Shown: one piece after another, positions 21,038 through 30,602 of the stretch | How positions within the stretch are numbered: position 1 is the stretch's first letter | How the letters are laid out: every line of letters begins with the position of its first letter | Origin: Undibacterium sp. 5I1 | Lineage (GTDB): Bacteria; Pseudomonadota; Gammaproteobacteria; Burkholderiales; Burkholderiaceae_D | Direction: 5' to 3' | Assembly (NCBI RefSeq): GCF_034314085.1 | Contig: NZ_JAVIWI010000001.1 | Span: forward strand, 2,294,001 to 2,358,000 | Length of the DNA: 64,000 bases | Made by a program: the position numbers and the translations under genes | The notes under the pieces: generated by a model | The model's input: only the letters and a program-made list of their open reading frames with translations | Database searches by the model: none | Told to the model about the DNA's origin: nothing

Positions 21038-22408
21038 ATGTCGTACCAAGAACAAATATCACAGAGTCAACCCTTGTTCCGTCTGGAAGTAACAGCAAGT
21101 CACAGTCAACAATGGCTAGGCGCTATCCGTTTGGCACGACCGATTTCGGCTTGGCTGATTGCTGGTGTTGCTTTGATCGTCACGATGATTCTCATCGCCT
21201 TTATCACATTGGGTAACGTCACCAAAAAAGCCCGCGTCACAGGCATCACCCTGCCGATTGGCGGCAGTATCAGCATCAGCGCGCCCAACGCAGGTTTATT
21301 AGTCAACAGTCACGTCATAGAAGGGCAAACTGTTAGTGCAGGTCAAATACTGTTCGAGCTTTCTACTGAACGCCAGGGAGATAAAGGCGAAATCACCGCT
21401 TTGGTTGCCCAACAACTCGCCACCCGTCGGCAGACATTGGAAGCGGAACAAAGACTGCGCACAGCCCAAGCGATAGAAAAGAAACAGGCTTTAGTTCAAA
21501 GGTTGAATAACCTTACGACCGAAGCCAGTCAACTAGAACAAGAAATTGTCCTCACCCAACGTCGCCATAGCCTGGCCCAAGACAGTGTCACTAAATTCCA
21601 AACGCTGCAAAATAATGGCTATGTATCGGCGGCTCAGACCCAGCAAAAACAAGAAGACATGATTGATGTCGATACTCATTTGTCAACCCTACGTCGCAAT
21701 AAGTTGCAGCTAGAGGCTAATCAACTTGCTATGCAAGCAGAGCTGAATGCTCAGGCTAATAGCTTAGCAACTGACCAGGCACAACTACAAAGAGCGGTCG
21801 CTAGCCTGCAACAAGAAATCGCAGAAAATAACAATCGTAAAACGAATCTGATCACCGCCAGCCAAGCAGGCACCATCACCACACTGACCAGTCAAATAGG
21901 CCAAACCATTAACGCAGGACAGGTATTGGCAACATTAATACCCTCATCCTCCAAGTTAGCGAAGACAACAGACACACTAGGCACAACAAAGACGACTTAT
22001 ACAGCGCCGCTAGAAGTTCATCTCTACGCACCCAGCCGCACCGCAGGCTTCGTCGCCAAAGGACAGCAAGTCTTGATCCGCTATCAAGCCTACCCTTATC
22101 AAAAATTTGGACTGCAAAAAGGCACCGTTACCGACATTAGCGACACTCCATTCGCACCAAATGAATTACCCCCTAATTTAGCCAGTACGATTTTGAGTAA
22201 CGCCCAGCAGAATATTCAAGGCTTCAACAGTAATGAAGCCTTGTACAGAATCAAAGTCAGACTAGAAAAACAAACAATAGATGCCTACGGACAAGTGCAA
22301 AATCTAAAGTCAGGTATGACCCTAGAGGCAGACATATTGCAGGACAAACGCAAGATTTGGGAATGGATTGCAGAGCCAGTGCTGGCAGTGACTAATCGAG
22401 GGAATTGA
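21038..22408 (+). CDS. HlyD-family adaptor of a peptide-export (type I secretion) system
   Basis: 456 aa. One membrane helix near residues 36-58 anchors it in the inner membrane. A lipoyl-like half-domain (GGSISISAPNAGLLVNSHVIEGQTVSAGQILFEL) follows, then a long periplasmic coiled coil (about 125-275), the second lipoyl half (ASQAGTITTLTSQIGQTINAGQVLATL) and a beta-barrel end. HlyD/CvaA-type proteins link a C39-peptidase ABC exporter to an outer-membrane channel. The matching exporter gene begins at 25758. Together with the double-glycine peptide between them this points to bacteriocin-type export. First gene of the locus. No TolC gene is nearby. Confidence 0.88.
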   Translation: MSYQEQISQSQPLFRLEVTASHSQQWLGAIRLARPISAWLIAGVALIVTMILIAFITLGNVTKKARVTGITLPIGGSISISAPNAGLLVNSHVIEGQTVSAGQILFELSTERQGDKGEITALVAQQLATRRQTLEAEQRLRTAQAIEKKQALVQRLNNLTTEASQLEQEIVLTQRRHSLAQDSVTKFQTLQNNGYVSAAQTQQKQEDMIDVDTHLSTLRRNKLQLEANQLAMQAELNAQANSLATDQAQLQRAVASLQQEIAENNNRKTNLITASQAGTITTLTSQIGQTINAGQVLATLIPSSSKLAKTTDTLGTTKTTYTAPLEVHLYAPSRTAGFVAKGQQVLIRYQAYPYQKFGLQKGTVTDISDTPFAPNELPPNLASTILSNAQQNIQGFNSNEALYRIKVRLEKQTIDAYGQVQNLKSGMTLEADILQDKRKIWEWIAEPVLAVTNRGN

Positions 22409-22484
22409 CTACCAAATATTTTTTACCAGTCTCCAACAATTAAACGAACACCATATGGTTAATAACTATTTCAATATAAAAATT

Positions 22485-24497
22485 ATGCAAAATTCCCCAA
22501 TCAAATACGTTTTCTCCTACTTCTTGAAAATTGCTATCACGATAGCTTTTAGCTCTCACACGTTTGCAATTGCTGCCGAAAAACCAAAAATTGAGTCGTT
22601 TTTCACCAATGCCGCAATGCAAAAAGTAACAATCTCCCCTGACGGAAAAATCGTCGCAATGCTCATCGAATCTCAAAGTACCGGCTATTTACAGCTATTT
22701 ACAATGGATTTAGATAGCATGGCTCTAAAAATTGTTGCAGGCTTTTCAAACGCCGACGTCGGTTCTTACGACTGGGTGAATAGCCAGCGGCTAGTTTACA
22801 GCGCTGCTTTCCATGATGTGGCACAGCGTGATTTGCGTTTCTTTCCTGGATTGTTTGCGGTGAATCGTGATGGCACCGACCGTATCGAGCTAGCGAGTCC
22901 CTTTCCTGGTGAACCTCGGACGACTGGATCTAATATTCAATCACAGAAATTAACAGGTTACACCTGGCTGATATCAACGGATAAAAGTCAACAAAGTGAT
23001 GATGTGTTTGTTGGTCAATTCACCTTTAGCAACATTCAGGATGTGAAAGCGGTAAAACTGCTGCGATTGAATACTAAAACCGGCAAATCAAAAAATTATT
23101 CTGGTCCAGACAGCCCTACTAATTGGCTAATAGACGAGAGCGGAACCCCGCGTATTGCTGTAAAAAATAGTAGGGGCATAGACACTATTTATTACCTTGA
23201 TCCTAAAGATACCGAATGGCACAAATTAACTGAATTCTCACAATTTGATCCAAAGGGTTTCACGCCGCTCAGTTTTACGCCAGACGGTAAGCTTTACGTA
23301 ATCAGCAATGCTGGAAATGATACATCCTCGTTGTATCACTATGATTTAGCCAAAAATACGATGGACAAAGAACCGCTGGTGAAATTAGACGGTTACGATT
23401 TTTCAGGTTCTTTGATTATTGATGAAAAGAAAAACCGCGTTATTGGCGTCCACCACCTTACCGATGCCAGCGGTACCACCTGGCTAGATCCTGAACTGAA
23501 AGAAGTTCAAAAAAAGATTGATGATTTGTTACCCGGTACGATCAATCGCCTTTCTTTTCCACGCGGCGGTGCGTCGACCTATGTTGTCATTTCTGCGTTC
23601 TCTGATACCCAGCCAATCAGCTATTTACTCTACAAGCGAGATACCGGCAAGCTATCGGGAATAGGTAAATCCCGCCCCGACATTGATGCTAAAGAGATGT
23701 CCAAACAAATGTTTGTGCATTATTCAGCAAAAGATGGCTTGTCAATTCCTGCCTATCTAACTTTGCCAGTAGGGCATGACAAAAAAAATCTGCCACTCAT
23801 TGTGCTCGTTCATGGCGGCCCCTATGTTCGCGGCAGCCAATGGGGCTGGGATCCTGAAGTGCAATTCCTCGCGTCGCGGGGTTACGCCGTACTGCAGCCG
23901 GAATTCCGTGGCAGCAAGGGTTTTGGTACTCAACATCTTGAGGCTGGTTTCAAGCAATGGGGCTTAAAGATGCAAGAAGATATCGCCGATGGCGCCCGCT
24001 GGGCAATCGCTAATGGTTATGCTGATTCCAAGCGTATTTGCATTGCCGGCGCTAGCTATGGCGGATATGCAACGCTGATGGGGCTCGCCAAAAATCCTGA
24101 ATTATTTCGCTGTGGTTTCGAGTGGGTCGGCGTCACAGATATCAATCTAATGTTCGAGTCAAGCTGGGAAAACGACATGTCGGAAGAATGGCAAAAATAT
24201 GGCATGCCAGTAATGATCGGCGACAAAGTCAATGACGCAGCACAGTTAAGAGCGACCTCACCGGTCAATATCGCGGGTCAGATCAAACAACCCTTACTGA
24301 TGGCTTATGGCGGGGCAGACCGACGAGTGCCGATTAAACACGGAAAAAATTTCCGCGATGCAATTGCCTCGACCAACACGCAAGTTGAATGGATACAGTA
24401 CAGCGATGAAGGTCACGGCTGGCAGCTTGTTAAAAATCGTGTTGATTTCTGGAGTCATGTAGAAAAATTTTTAGAAAAAAATCTAGCGCCGGAATAA
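22485..24497 (+). CDS. exported S9-family prolyl-oligopeptidase-like peptidase
   Basis: About 670 aa from ATG 22485, giving a signal peptide (basic start, hydrophobic IAITIAFSSHTFAIAAA-type core, cleavage near AIAA). The N-terminal half is a beta-propeller. The C-terminal alpha/beta-hydrolase domain has VHGGPYVRGSQWGWD (oxyanion region), the nucleophile Ser in GASYGG (residue about 524), the Asp in GGADRRVP and the His in DEGHGW, so the triad is complete. Lying between the adaptor and precursor genes, it may trim or destroy the exported peptide in the periplasm, either as a maturation step or as self-protection. That role is inference. Family members also simply degrade peptides. Confidence 0.85.
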   Translation: MQNSPIKYVFSYFLKIAITIAFSSHTFAIAAEKPKIESFFTNAAMQKVTISPDGKIVAMLIESQSTGYLQLFTMDLDSMALKIVAGFSNADVGSYDWVNSQRLVYSAAFHDVAQRDLRFFPGLFAVNRDGTDRIELASPFPGEPRTTGSNIQSQKLTGYTWLISTDKSQQSDDVFVGQFTFSNIQDVKAVKLLRLNTKTGKSKNYSGPDSPTNWLIDESGTPRIAVKNSRGIDTIYYLDPKDTEWHKLTEFSQFDPKGFTPLSFTPDGKLYVISNAGNDTSSLYHYDLAKNTMDKEPLVKLDGYDFSGSLIIDEKKNRVIGVHHLTDASGTTWLDPELKEVQKKIDDLLPGTINRLSFPRGGASTYVVISAFSDTQPISYLLYKRDTGKLSGIGKSRPDIDAKEMSKQMFVHYSAKDGLSIPAYLTLPVGHDKKNLPLIVLVHGGPYVRGSQWGWDPEVQFLASRGYAVLQPEFRGSKGFGTQHLEAGFKQWGLKMQEDIADGARWAIANGYADSKRICIAGASYGGYATLMGLAKNPELFRCGFEWVGVTDINLMFESSWENDMSEEWQKYGMPVMIGDKVNDAAQLRATSPVNIAGQIKQPLLMAYGGADRRVPIKHGKNFRDAIASTNTQVEWIQYSDEGHGWQLVKNRVDFWSHVEKFLEKNLAPE

Positions 24498-24741
24498 ATG
24501 GAATGTGTTCAACAAAGAAAATGTCGTACCTCTCAAGATTATGAAAACTGAGCTCTGCAAGTAAGCATCTTAAGTTTTGGGTTGTCTTGATCGCAATTAT
24601 TGGCAATGGACAAGTCCAATAGAAATACGGTATTTGGTATAAAAATTTAGCTTAATCAGAGCGGTGCGCAACGATATGGTTTGGTGATTACGGAAGGGCT
24701 GACCGGTTCAGTTCAATTAGAAATTAAATGGAGTAATGAAA

Positions 24742-25008
24742 ATGAGAACACTTTTTTTAAATGAAGTTTGTACAGTAAGCGGCGGAGAAACGCAGACTGT
24801 AGTAATTCAAGGACAGGGTACAGGCTTGGTTAAAGCAATTGATCCTATGATGTTCACAGGAAATGCATGCTACGCCAGCGACAGCTATGCCAGTGGGCCA
24901 AGCGCTACGGCACCTCAACGTCCGGAAGAACTACCTTTAGGGAGAGTGCCAGGCGCTGGTTTTACCGGGGTAGCAATCAGGGTAATCGTAGGATTGCTGG
25001 CTCTGTAA
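24742..25008 (+). CDS. bacteriocin/microcin-like precursor with double-glycine leader
   Basis: 88 aa. GGAG at 24730-24733 is 8 bases from ATG 24742, which is preferred over ATG 24736 (2 bases). The leader MRTLFLNEVCTVSGG has the pattern recognised by C39 peptidases: Leu/Val spacing ahead of a GG cut. The predicted mature 73-aa peptide starts ETQTVVIQ, holds one Cys (GNACYASDSYAS), a Pro-rich middle (APQRPEELPLGRVPG) and a hydrophobic Gly-spaced end (GFTGVAIRVIVGLLAL) like membrane-active class II peptides. It lies 244 bp after the S9 peptidase. No maturation enzyme typical of lanthipeptides or lasso peptides is nearby. Confidence 0.75.
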   Translation: MRTLFLNEVCTVSGGETQTVVIQGQGTGLVKAIDPMMFTGNACYASDSYASGPSATAPQRPEELPLGRVPGAGFTGVAIRVIVGLLAL

Positions 25009-25137
25009 TAGTAACGTAAGTATGTAGTAATGTATTAAATATTAGTCTGCCCATGGATACATCAAATACATGGGCGGAATATAAAATCAAAGTCAGTTTT
25101 TGCAGTAAAAGTTCACACTTATTTTCGAAGACATTTA

Positions 25138-25728
25138 ATGAAGCACAAGCTCAGCTCAAATTTTTGTTCATCCATTATAAAAAATACATCATTCTCTCTA
25201 TTTTTAGGAGCATTGAATTGGGGATTATTTTTTGGCTTGTTCCAAATTCGGAATATCTATCACTCCTCATTCGCGATATCTTATTCTCGGTGGTGGGAAC
25301 AAGCTGATGTTTATGATTCTATCGCTGCAATATCACTCGCTCCCATATTTGAGGAGCTTCTTTTTAGAAAACTTCTTCTCAATGCACTTTTAAAAAAATG
25401 CTCGAGTATCCAAGCAGTGTTAATCAGTGCCTTTCTATTCGCTTTGGCACACTACACTAATTTTTATGAAGCGAATTTCAGATTTGACTGGCTAGGCGCA
25501 ATAAGTCATTTTTTTATGGGAATAGTGTTGGCTATCGTGTATTTAAAAACTAAACATATTATTTATCCCATTTTTACCCATATTTTAGAAAATTTAATTG
25601 TATTAACCCCTAAAGATTTTTTATTGCCGTCAATTATAAATAACAGTTATTTTCCTTATATTACCTTGGTATGTGCTTCTGGAATTTTGTTGATAAAGTA
25701 CGCTAATGTTAGCGTAATCAATAAATAA
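25138..25728 (+). CDS. CPBP-family (Abi) intramembrane metalloprotease
   Basis: 196 aa and strongly hydrophobic. The family motifs are in order: EELLFRK (motif 1, glutamates and Arg), FALAHY (motif 2, His) and HILEN (motif 3, His/Asn), within about six membrane helices. CPBP proteins cleave prenylated proteins in eukaryotes. In bacteria many occur next to peptide bacteriocins, where several serve as immunity proteins. Placed directly after the precursor gene, an immunity or maturation role fits. Base composition is AT-rich compared with the exporter genes around it. Start ATG 25138; an overlapping frame from 25053 is a shadow. Confidence 0.8.
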   Translation: MKHKLSSNFCSSIIKNTSFSLFLGALNWGLFFGLFQIRNIYHSSFAISYSRWWEQADVYDSIAAISLAPIFEELLFRKLLLNALLKKCSSIQAVLISAFLFALAHYTNFYEANFRFDWLGAISHFFMGIVLAIVYLKTKHIIYPIFTHILENLIVLTPKDFLLPSIINNSYFPYITLVCASGILLIKYANVSVINK

Positions 25729-25757
25729 TTTCTGCAAAGCTATCTAAATTATCCTAC

Positions 25758-25994
25758 ATGAAATCCCTCCTCCAAACAGAATCGAGCGAATGCGGTTTAG
25801 CTTGCTTAGCCATGGTCGCAAGCCATTACGGCTACCACACTGATCTCGCAGATTTACGTCGTCAATTCTCGATCAGTCTTAAAGGAGCGACGTTAGCTCA
25901 ATTGATGCGCCATGCGTCGGCAATGCAATTGTCCACATGTTGGCGCGCACTCAATATTGACCAGATAAACGCAGTTATACGCACTGAATATTGA
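25758..25994 (+). pseudogene. 5' fragment of C39-peptidase ABC exporter, cut by an IS
   Basis: The frame gives the start of a C39 double-glycine peptidase (MKSLLQTESSECGLACLAMV, catalytic Cys12). It remains native through codon 60 (MQLST, ending at 25937), after which the IS end supplies 18 foreign residues and a stop. The continuation (RPLRLELEEL...) is found exactly after the second target duplication at 28532. Removing the IS and one duplication restores a single 717-codon frame. The 78-aa product has Cys but neither the His nor the Asp of the triad, so no active peptidase is expected. Confidence 0.9.
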
Positions 25995-26052
25995 CCAGGT
26001 AAATTAACCTATCCTTGCAGTTTTGACTGCGAGGGAATTCAAGGTGATTACC

Positions 26053-27549
26053 ATGGGAATGTACTCTAAGGTCAGGCGGCTGTTCTACCGAGAACGGCTA
26101 TCCATTAGCGAAATTCAGCGACGAACCAGCCTGTCGCGCAATACCATCAAGAAGTGGCTTAAAGAAGCCGAAGGGACTGAGCCGAAGTATGCCCGGCCTC
26201 CGACTGTCAGTAAAATAGCTCCCTTTGCATCCCTCATTCAGTTAGCGCTACAAACCGACAGCCATCGACCTAAAAAAGAACGTCGTACTGCGCTTATGCT
26301 ATTTAAGGAACTCCAGCAAGCAGGGTTCACCGGTAGCTACTCGGGTGTCAACCGTTACATTTACGCCTGGCGTGACCAAGCTGCCAAAGTCACTGGTAAA
26401 TCTGCCTTCGTTCCACTGAAGTTTCAACTCGGCGAAGCATTCCAGTTTGACTGGAGTGAGGAGCTGCTTGTCATTGGTGGCATTCATCGCAAAATCCTTG
26501 TAGCACACACTAAGCTGTGCGCCAGCCGTGCCTTTTGGCTGGTGGCTTATCCGACGCAAAGCCACGAAATGCTCTTCGATGCCCATACTCGCGCCTTTAC
26601 TGCCATGGGTGGTATTGCACGGCGCGGTATCTATGACAACATGAAGACCGCTGTCGATAAAGTCATGAAAGGCAAAGGTCGTATCGTCAATGCACGCTTC
26701 TTTGCAATGACAGCCCATTACTTGTTTGACCCCGACTTCTGCAATGTGGCGTCTGGCTGGGAGAAAGGTATTGTTGAGAAGAACGTCCAGGATAGTCGCC
26801 GTCGTATCTGGAACGACGCCAGACAGGAACGCTTCGGCAGCTTTGCGGAACTCAATGCATGGCTGGCGGTACGCTGCAAGTTACTCTGGAGTGAATGCCG
26901 CCATCCGGATTACCCTGAGTTGACCGTCGCCGACGTGCTGGAACATGAGCAAGCCCAACTCATGCCGATGCCAACACCCTTCGATGGCTATGTCGAACTC
27001 GTAGCACGGGTTTCTTCTACTTGCTTAGTTCATGTCCACCGTAATCGTTATTCAGTACCGTGCTATTTGGCCAATCACATGGTCAGTGTTCATCTGTATT
27101 CAGAACAGATTGCCGTCTACGCTGAGAATGAGAGGGTTGCATGTCATCTACGACTATTTGGACGTGATCAGACCAGCTATGACTGGCAGCATTACATCCT
27201 TCTGGCAGAAAGAAAGCCCGGTGTCTTACGAAACGGTGCACCCTTTGCATTGATGCCGGCGCCTTTAATCAAATTGCAAACCACCTTGCTACGCCGTGCC
27301 GGTGGTGATCGCGTCATGGCTCAAGTGTTAGCGGCTATCCCGCACCATGGCCTTGATACCGTCATTGTGGCAGTAGAACTAGTGCTGGAGTCCGGTGCAA
27401 CCAGTGTTGAACACATCACTAACGTATTGGTGCGATTAAGTCAGGGCGATCGTCCTGACCCCGTCGCCACAAGCTTGCAATTAATCGAAGAGCCGGTAGC
27501 CGATGCAAGTCGCTACGACAGCTTACATCAGGAGAATCAGCATGTTTAA
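26053..27549 (+). CDS. istA: IS21-family transposase IstA
   Basis: 498 aa from ATG 26053, which has AAGGTG six bases upstream (an in-frame TTG at 26023 is less likely). The N-terminal helix-turn-helix ([21 protein letters not shown]) is followed by the DDE core: Asp in FQFDWSEE, Asp in [11 protein letters not shown] and Glu in [12 protein letters not shown] Mu-type C-terminal domain completes it. IstA cuts and joins the element ends with the help of the ATPase IstB. Its stop overlaps the istB start. Confidence 0.96.
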   Translation: MGMYSKVRRLFYRERLSISEIQRRTSLSRNTIKKWLKEAEGTEPKYARPPTVSKIAPFASLIQLALQTDSHRPKKERRTALMLFKELQQAGFTGSYSGVNRYIYAWRDQAAKVTGKSAFVPLKFQLGEAFQFDWSEELLVIGGIHRKILVAHTKLCASRAFWLVAYPTQSHEMLFDAHTRAFTAMGGIARRGIYDNMKTAVDKVMKGKGRIVNARFFAMTAHYLFDPDFCNVASGWEKGIVEKNVQDSRRRIWNDARQERFGSFAELNAWLAVRCKLLWSECRHPDYPELTVADVLEHEQAQLMPMPTPFDGYVELVARVSSTCLVHVHRNRYSVPCYLANHMVSVHLYSEQIAVYAENERVACHLRLFGRDQTSYDWQHYILLAERKPGVLRNGAPFALMPAPLIKLQTTLLRRAGGDRVMAQVLAAIPHHGLDTVIVAVELVLESGATSVEHITNVLVRLSQGDRPDPVATSLQLIEEPVADASRYDSLHQENQHV

Positions 27550-28372
27550 CATCATCAGTGAACTTAAATCACTCAAGTTATATGGAATGGCAACTGCCTA
27601 TACCGATTTAACAGCACAGAGTACCGCGTCCGTGAGTACATCGGAATGGCTCATTCAACACTTGTTAGAAGCGGAATCGACGGATCGAGCGATGCGTTCG
27701 ATCCGTTATCAGTTGCACGTTGCCAAATTTCCGATTCATCGCCACCTAGCTGATTTCGATTTTAGCCAATCCAAAGTAGACCAAAAGCTGATCGAACAGT
27801 TGGCCACGTTAGCCTTCACAGAGGCTGCGCACAACGTGGTGCTGATTGGTGGCACTGGCACAGGTAAAAGCCATCTGGCAACAGCACTGGCGGTCTCCGG
27901 TATTACGCAACATGGAAAGCGAGTGCGCTTCTTCTCAACGATTGAACTGGTGAATGCCTTGGAATTAGAAAAGGCAGCAGGCAAACAAGGACGCATGGCC
28001 CTAAGCCTTATGCAGATGGATTTGGTGATCTTAGATGAGTTAGGTTACCTGCCATTCTCACAGGTGGGTGGTGCGTTACTGTTCCATTTACTGTCTAAAC
28101 TCTACGAACGAACCAGCGTCGTCATCACGACCAACCTGACATTCTCTGAGTGGAGCAACGTCTTTGGCGATGCAAAACTGACGACTGCGTTACTGGACCG
28201 ACTGACACACCATTGCCATATTATTGAAACAGGTAATGATTCCTATCGTTTCAAACATAGCAGTGCCACAGCAAAAATGCGGATTAAATCAAGAGAAAGA
28301 AGCCGGGAATTAAACAAGCCTGAGACTGAGATATCAGCAGAACCTGGTGAAGTCTCTGGGCAGGAGTTTTAG
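27542..28372 (+). CDS. istB: IS21-family helper ATPase IstB
   Basis: 276 aa from ATG 27542 inside the overlap with the istA stop (ATGTTTAA), typical translational coupling. AAA+ DnaC-like: Walker [12 protein letters not shown], Walker [13 protein letters not shown] and the later [15 protein letters not shown] segment. It is about 20-25 residues longer than usual at the C-terminus (basic [11 protein letters not shown] then acidic tail). It chooses target DNA for IstA. Confidence 0.96.
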   Translation: MFNIISELKSLKLYGMATAYTDLTAQSTASVSTSEWLIQHLLEAESTDRAMRSIRYQLHVAKFPIHRHLADFDFSQSKVDQKLIEQLATLAFTEAAHNVVLIGGTGTGKSHLATALAVSGITQHGKRVRFFSTIELVNALELEKAAGKQGRMALSLMQMDLVILDELGYLPFSQVGGALLFHLLSKLYERTSVVITTNLTFSEWSNVFGDAKLTTALLDRLTHHCHIIETGNDSYRFKHSSATAKMRIKSRERSRELNKPETEISAEPGEVSGQEF

Positions 28373-28522
28373 TGCTTAAGTGGCTAAATTGAGTTCAACA
28401 AATGGAGAAAACAATGCACACATAATTGATCGACAAACCTGAAACAAACTTGTATGCTCAGCAACTAAGCGCCTGGTCAATATTCAATGCGCGCAGCTGG
28501 TCAATATTGAGTGCGCGCCAAC

Positions 28523-30502
28523 ATGTCCACACGACCATTGCGCCTGGAGTTGGAGGAGTTAGATCAGTTAGCCTTGCCATGTATTTTGCATTGGAACTTA
28601 AATCACTTCGTCGTCTTAAAAAAGATCACTAAAAATTGGCAAGGCAAAGTGACTTTGTTTTTGCTCGACCCTGCGGTGGGTGAGCGCCGCGTTACTTTGC
28701 AAGAGGCATCGGCTCACTTTACGGGTGTCGCTTGCGAGTTGTCTCCAAGTGCGAGCTTTAAGCCGAAAGACGAGCGTAAAAAGATTGCTATCCGAGATTT
28801 AACCGGACACATCGTTGGCCTGCGTCGCGCCATTGTGCAAGTCATGGTACTAGCGCTGGCGCTAGAAATCTTTGCGATTACCTCCCCGTTGTTTAATCAA
28901 TTTGTGGTGGATGAAGTCATTGTCAGTGGCGACCGCGAGTTACTGACGGTGCTGGTCATTGGCTTTGCTTTACTGATGGTGACTCAAACCGCGATCAGTC
29001 TGGCGCGTAGTTGGTTCTTGATGCGCTGGAGTATGGATATCAGTTTTCAATGGAGTGCTCGAGTTTTTGCGCATCTGACGCATTTACCAGTCTCTTTTTT
29101 TGAGAAGCGTCATCTGGGTGACGTGGTCTCTCGCTTTGGCAGTATTGGGGTGATCCAGAGTACGTTGACGAGTTTGTTTGTGGAGAGTGCCTTAGACGGT
29201 CTGATGGCCTTGCTGGCACTCGGCATGATGTTGTTATATAGCGTGAAGTTGTCTGCTTTGGTGATAGTGACGGTCTTGGTGTACGCCGTATTACGATGGG
29301 TGTCTTATCAGCCGTTCCGCGAGGCGTCGCAAGAACGTCTGGTGCTATCGTCCAAAGAGAGTAGCCATTTTTTAGAAACTATCCGTGCGATCTCGCCGCT
29401 GAAATTATTTGGACGGGAGGAGGAGCGTCGGGCCCGTTGGCTAAATCTCAAAATGGATGTACAAAACCGCGATATCAAGACGCAGAAGATGTCGATATTG
29501 TTCAAGATTTCTAATACCACCTTATTTGGTATTCAGAGTCTGGCTTTGTTTTATATCGGTGCTGGACAGGTGATGCAGAACGCCTTGACAGTAGGGATGC
29601 TAATGGCTTTTTCTAGTTACGCCAGCACCTTCTCAGGTCGTTTCTTTAACGTCATTGACTTGGTAGTCAACCTAAAAATGCTAGGGCTGCATAGCGAGCG
29701 CTTAGCCGATATCGTTTTAGAAGAAGCAGAAATCGATACCGTACAAGAAACCGATATGTCTCGCATACAGCCAACGATTACACTTAAAAACCTGAAATTT
29801 CGTTATGCCGAGGGGGAGCCTTGGGTGTTAGACGGGATTAATCTGACCATTCCTGCAGGACAAAGCATTGCTCTGGTTGGCCCTAGCGGTTGTGGCAAAA
29901 CGACTTTATGCAAAATCATTCTAGATTTGCTTAAACCCACTGAGGGTGAAGTCTTGATTGATAATATTCCGACTAAGCAATTAGGTATAAATGCCTATCG
30001 CAAGCTAATTGGTACTGTGATGCAAGATGATGTATTGATGGCCGGCTCGATTCAGGACAACATCAGTTTTTTTGATGCACATACCAAGCAAGAACAGGTC
30101 GAGCACTGTGCTAGACAGGCGGCAATTCATGAGGATATTGCGGCCATGCCGATGGGTTATCAGACCTTGGTTGGGGACATGGGTAGTAGTTTGTCAGGAG
30201 GGCAAAAGCAGCGAGTCTTGCTAGCGCGTGCCTTGTACAAACAACCCAAGATTCTGGCATTAGATGAAGCCACGAGCCATCTGGATGTGCAGAATGAGCA
30301 AAAGGTCAATCAGGCATTGGGTACGCTGAACTTGACTCGCATTATGGTTGCACATCGACCAGAGACAATTGCCAGTGCGGAGCGCGTGGTGTCATTACAG
30401 AACGGGAAAGCGGTAGAAATACGTGCTACGTCAATCGACCGCGCTGAACTTAAGCCTGATCAATTTGAGTCGCTGGCAGAACTACAGATGTTGGTTGCCT
30501 GA
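28523..30502 (+). pseudogene. 3' fragment of C39-peptidase ABC exporter
   Basis: The remainder of the interrupted exporter: the end of the C39 domain with the catalytic His (LPCILHWNLNHFVVL) and Asp (LLDPAVGERR), six membrane helices (about residues 95-365) and a nucleotide-binding domain with GPSGCGKTT, LSGGQKQR, ILALDEATS and the H-loop MVAHRPE. The last base of the IS plus TG of the target duplication make an ATG (28523-28525) in frame, so a peptidase-crippled ABC half could still be translated if a promoter fires. It lacks the catalytic Cys, which is in the 5' fragment, so leader cleavage should be lost. The native operon ends at the terminator 30514. Confidence 0.9.
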
Positions 30503-30513
30503 TTATTTCAACT

Positions 30514-30545
30514 AACCAAGCCAATATTCATTGGCTTGGTTTTGT
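30514..30545 (+). terminator. strong intrinsic terminator ending the export locus
   Basis: AACCAAGCCAAT (30514-30525) pairs perfectly with 30530-30541 around an ATTC loop, followed by TTTGTTTT. It separates the exporter from the convergent integrase gene. Confidence 0.9.
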
Positions 30546-30602
30546 TTTCTCAATGAGAAGAGTTTGAATCTCTCTTCGGCACTTATCCTAAAAAGAAGAA
30601 AG

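Larger units (their letters stand above)
25938..28523 (+). mobile_element. IS21-family insertion sequence, 2586 bp
   Basis: A perfect 27-bp terminal inverted repeat (25938-25964 and 28497-28523, starting TGTTGGCGCGCACTC) bounds it. A second partial copy lies just inside each end (25981-25998 and 28472-28494), the multiple-terminal-repeat layout of IS21. An 8-bp target duplication TGTCCACA flanks it (25930-25937 and 28524-28531). It holds overlapping istA and istB. Intact ends, intact genes and exact duplications indicate a recent, probably still active insertion. Confidence 0.96.

Noticed and set aside
25053..25307. Separate gene overlapping the start of the CPBP protein
   Set aside because: It is a different frame over the same DNA, has no motif, and the CPBP frame carries all family motifs.
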